Position numbers and translations under genes: made by a program. Source: Deltaproteobacteria bacterium (GTDB taxonomy: Bacteria > Myxococcota_A > UBA9160 > SMWR01). From it: a stretch of DNA of 33,504 nucleotides. Position 1 is the first letter of the stretch. Each line of letters starts with the position of its first letter. The stretch spans positions 1 to 33,504 of the forward strand of contig JAFDBP010000025.1 in assembly GCA_019313245.1 (NCBI GenBank), written 5' to 3'. The notes below the pieces were generated by a model. The model was not told the origin of the DNA, ran no database searches, and saw only the letters and a program-made list of their open reading frames with translations. Of this stretch, positions 31,498 through 33,504 are shown piece after piece.

Positions 31498-31574
31498 GAA
31501 TCTCTCCCTACCGCGAACAGGCGCAGACGCTTGGGCGGATCTCGCGAATGCGAAAGCCCCCTTCGCTCGCGAAA

Positions 31575-33308
31575 TCAACTCCTCAGCGTGAACAGCTCGT
31601 CTGCATTTTCGAACCGCTCGTAGGCGTCCGCAACCACGTCGTCCGGCACGTCCCAGACCAGCTTGGCGGGCCCGATCGCGTCCTGCTTCAGGCAATCCGG
31701 CATCGCATCGTGGCGCGCGTCGAAACCCGCTCGGCGGTTGAACTCCCACTCGTCCTGCAGGATCTGCCAACCCATGTCGGCGATCTGCTCTCTCGTCACC
31801 TCTTCGCCGAAGTACTCGCTGTAGAAACCGCGAACCTCGTCGAGATTGATCATCATGAACGAACAGAAGCCCGACGAGTCCACCACGGCGTTGACGATCT
31901 GGGCGCGCTGCGAGGCCTTCGCCATTTCCTCCTGCGGTTGCCCGGGCTCGACGATGAGCCCCGCCGTGTGATCGGCGCCCATCGCGCTCGTGCAATAGGT
32001 GATCCCCGAAGCCTTGAGCGGGCGGGGATCCCACGCGGGCAGCGCCTGCCCCTTGACGACCGGAACCCGGTGATGCTTGCGCTTGCGGCCGATTGCCGCG
32101 GCGCCGTTTCCGATCGCGCGACCGAGTTCGGTTCCCTCCGCGATCTCGCGCAGGATCCGCCTGGCGCCGTCTGCGTCGCCAAACTCCATGCCGCCGGAAT
32201 CCATGTAGACCGCAATCGCCGCGCCGGTCTCGATCGTGTCGAGGCCGATCTCGTCACACAGGCGGTCGAGGTCAGCGACATCCTCCCAACTCGCGATGCC
32301 GCAGGTAGAGCCGAGCAGGGTGAGCGTCTCGAATTCGAGCGCCGAGGTCTTGTAGTTGCCATCCTTGTCGTGGACGACATTGCTGCACTTGACGATGCAG
32401 CCGGTCATGCAATTGTGCATGCCCCCGCCGCGCTCTTCGAAACTCTCCACGATTCTCATGCCGTCGAGCGTATGCACATCGGGAGAGCGCCCTTCGACCC
32501 GGTTCTTGTACGGGAAGGTGTAGAGCGCATCCGCTTCGACACAGCCCACGCTCGTGCCCCACTTCGGGAACGGCTCTTTCGCGGGACCGTCGAGATAGTA
32601 TTTCGTGTACTTCTTGCACAGCGCCCCGAACTCCTTCTTGTTCGCGGGCTTTCGGACGGGCCGCTTGCCCGGGTCGACCGAGACGTACTTGAGCCCCTTG
32701 CTGCCCATCACGGCCCCGAGGCCACCGCGCCCCGCGTGCCGGGCGGGATTGCGCTCCTGCTCCTGGTCGGTGCACGCGACCGACGCACCCGTGAGGCGCA
32801 TCTCGCCCGCGGGCCCGATCGAAATGAACGACGCCGCCTCGGAGTAACTCTTGGCGAGATCTTCGATCAGTTTGTAGTTCCACTTGCCCTTGTGCTCGTC
32901 GGCGGGCACCAGCGTCGCGCCGTCGGCGTCGATCTCGAGTGCGTAGCGCCGGTCGGGATCCGCGGGCTGCCCGCTCACCACGACCACCCGATAGCCGAGC
33001 TTCATCAGGTCCTGACCCGGGTTGCCCCCGGCGTTGGCCTCTTTGATGCCCCCGGTCAGCGGGCTCTTGCCGCCGATCGAAATCCGACCCGAAGTCGGCG
33101 CCGAGGTTCCCGAAAGCACACCGGGCGCCATCACGAGCAGATTGTCGGGGCCGAGCGGATCACAGCCGGGGTCGCACTCTTCGAGCAGGATCCGCGCCGA
33201 GAGGCCGCGCCCTCCGAGGTGCTTCCAGGCCTCGGGGAACGGCTCGATGGTCGCGGTCTGCTGCGTCATGTCGACGCGAATCATTCGATCGCCTGTCTGC
33301 TCGCTCAT
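31575..33308 (-). CDS. Aldehyde:ferredoxin oxidoreductase family protein (tungsto/molybdopterin)
   Basis: 577 aa, ATG at 33308 with AAAGGAGAAA upstream. AOR-family landmarks: LGGRGLSARILLEE near the N-terminus, APTSGRISIGGKSPLTGGIKEANAGG (pterin binding), IGPAGE, HAGRGGLGAVMGSKGLKYV, the Fe-S cysteines in CMTGCIVKCSN (C-x3-C-x3-C) with a late Cys in SSGFCSF, and LEFETLTLLGSTCGI. The enzyme would bind a bis-pterin W (or Mo) and one 4Fe-4S cluster and oxidise an aldehyde to an acid, or run in reverse. The exact aldehyde is unknown. The C-x3-C spacing marks a subgroup near E. coli YdhV rather than the archaeal C-x2-C enzymes. A MoaD-like gene ends ~86 bp upstream. Confidence 0.92.
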   Translation of the reverse strand: MSEQTGDRMIRVDMTQQTATIEPFPEAWKHLGGRGLSARILLEECDPGCDPLGPDNLLVMAPGVLSGTSAPTSGRISIGGKSPLTGGIKEANAGGNPGQDLMKLGYRVVVVSGQPADPDRRYALEIDADGATLVPADEHKGKWNYKLIEDLAKSYSEAASFISIGPAGEMRLTGASVACTDQEQERNPARHAGRGGLGAVMGSKGLKYVSVDPGKRPVRKPANKKEFGALCKKYTKYYLDGPAKEPFPKWGTSVGCVEADALYTFPYKNRVEGRSPDVHTLDGMRIVESFEERGGGMHNCMTGCIVKCSNVVHDKDGNYKTSALEFETLTLLGSTCGIASWEDVADLDRLCDEIGLDTIETGAAIAVYMDSGGMEFGDADGARRILREIAEGTELGRAIGNGAAAIGRKRKHHRVPVVKGQALPAWDPRPLKASGITYCTSAMGADHTAGLIVEPGQPQEEMAKASQRAQIVNAVVDSSGFCSFMMINLDEVRGFYSEYFGEEVTREQIADMGWQILQDEWEFNRRAGFDARHDAMPDCLKQDAIGPAKLVWDVPDDVVADAYERFENADELFTLRS

Positions 33309-33394
33309 GCATTTCTCCTTTCGTCTCGTTGCTCGCAGCGGCTTCGCTCGAACAGTGAATGGAATTACGGCCGACCCCCGCGAGGGATCGCCGC

Positions 33395-33504
33395 CTACCC
33401 CCCCGCGACTGCGGCGAGGATTTCGATTCGGTCGTTTCCGGCGACCACCGTGTCGCCCGCCCCGCGATCCAGCTCGTCGCCGTTCACGAATAGCGTCGCG
33501 AACA
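33395..33504 (-). CDS. MoaD/ThiS-type sulfur-carrier protein, C-terminal part
   Basis: The gene runs off the right edge; 35 codons plus stop are visible. They read FATLFVNGDELDRGAGDTV then VAGNDRIEILAAVAGG and stop. The VNGDEL turn, the 'D.I.IL..VAGG' ending and the C-terminal Gly-Gly are typical of ubiquitin-like sulfur carriers (MoaD for molybdopterin, ThiS for thiazole). Lying directly before an AOR gene on the same strand, it most likely serves pterin cofactor synthesis for that enzyme, as AOR-linked MoaD paralogues do. Small and partial, but the pattern is distinctive. Confidence 0.8.
   Translation of the reverse strand, partial: FATLFVNGDELDRGAGDTVVAGNDRIEILAAVAGG

Noticed and set aside
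1-33504. CRISPR arrays, tRNA genes, insertion sequences or prophage
   Set aside because: No regularly spaced repeats, tRNA-like cloverleaf, transposase or phage gene was seen on either strand; the gene content reads as ordinary chromosomal operons.

Overview
The window is about 33.5 kb of very GC-rich, gene-dense bacterial chromosome. Long open frames lie opposite most real genes, as expected at this GC content. The gene mix suggests a chemolithoautotrophic or mixotrophic proteobacterial-grade organism: form IA RuBisCO, class II FBPase and phosphoribulokinase, a complete classical menaquinone operon, a malyl-CoA lyase, a tungsten-type aldehyde oxidoreductase and GluQRS. I would guess an uncultured Myxococcota, Desulfobacterota or Binatota-like lineage, but that is inference. 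I see no tRNA, rRNA, CRISPR array, transposase or phage gene.

Left part (1-7263): the tail of a serine hydrolase, a Tat-exported aldo/keto reductase, an XRE regulator, an exported amidohydrolase, a membrane PIN-TRAM protein, an FHA protein, a small exported protein and a membrane-tailed PP2C phosphatase. The FHA and PP2C genes suggest Ser/Thr phospho-signalling.

Carbon block (7399-14262, minus strand), in transcription order: an atypical LuxR-type response regulator, glpX, prk, cbbL, cbbS, malyl-CoA lyase, serine-glyoxylate aminotransferase. It joins Calvin-cycle steps to two glyoxylate-consuming enzymes, which fits disposal of the RuBisCO oxygenase product. The regulator lacks the receiver phospho-acceptor aspartate. 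A strong 12-bp-stem hairpin closes the block. A divergent molybdopterin oxidoreductase (14498-16513) follows.

Menaquinone block (16564-27850, minus strand): a MerR-type regulator with two HTH-like modules, then ubiE/menG, menF, menD, menH, menB, menA, menC, menE, a GFA-family protein and gluQRS. Most junctions are 4-nt start/stop overlaps. Only the DHNA-CoA thioesterase step is missing. Upstream is a promoter-like element whose spacer carries a perfect dyad and whose -10 lies 6 nt before the ATG, which predicts a leaderless transcript and MerR-style control.

Right part (27970-33504, minus strand): an MFS permease, a MOSC protein, a methyltransferase, a divergent Gre-like factor, an aldehyde:ferredoxin oxidoreductase and the C-terminus of a MoaD/ThiS-type protein ending in Gly-Gly at the window edge. 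The last two look like a tungsto/molybdopterin enzyme with its own sulfur carrier.
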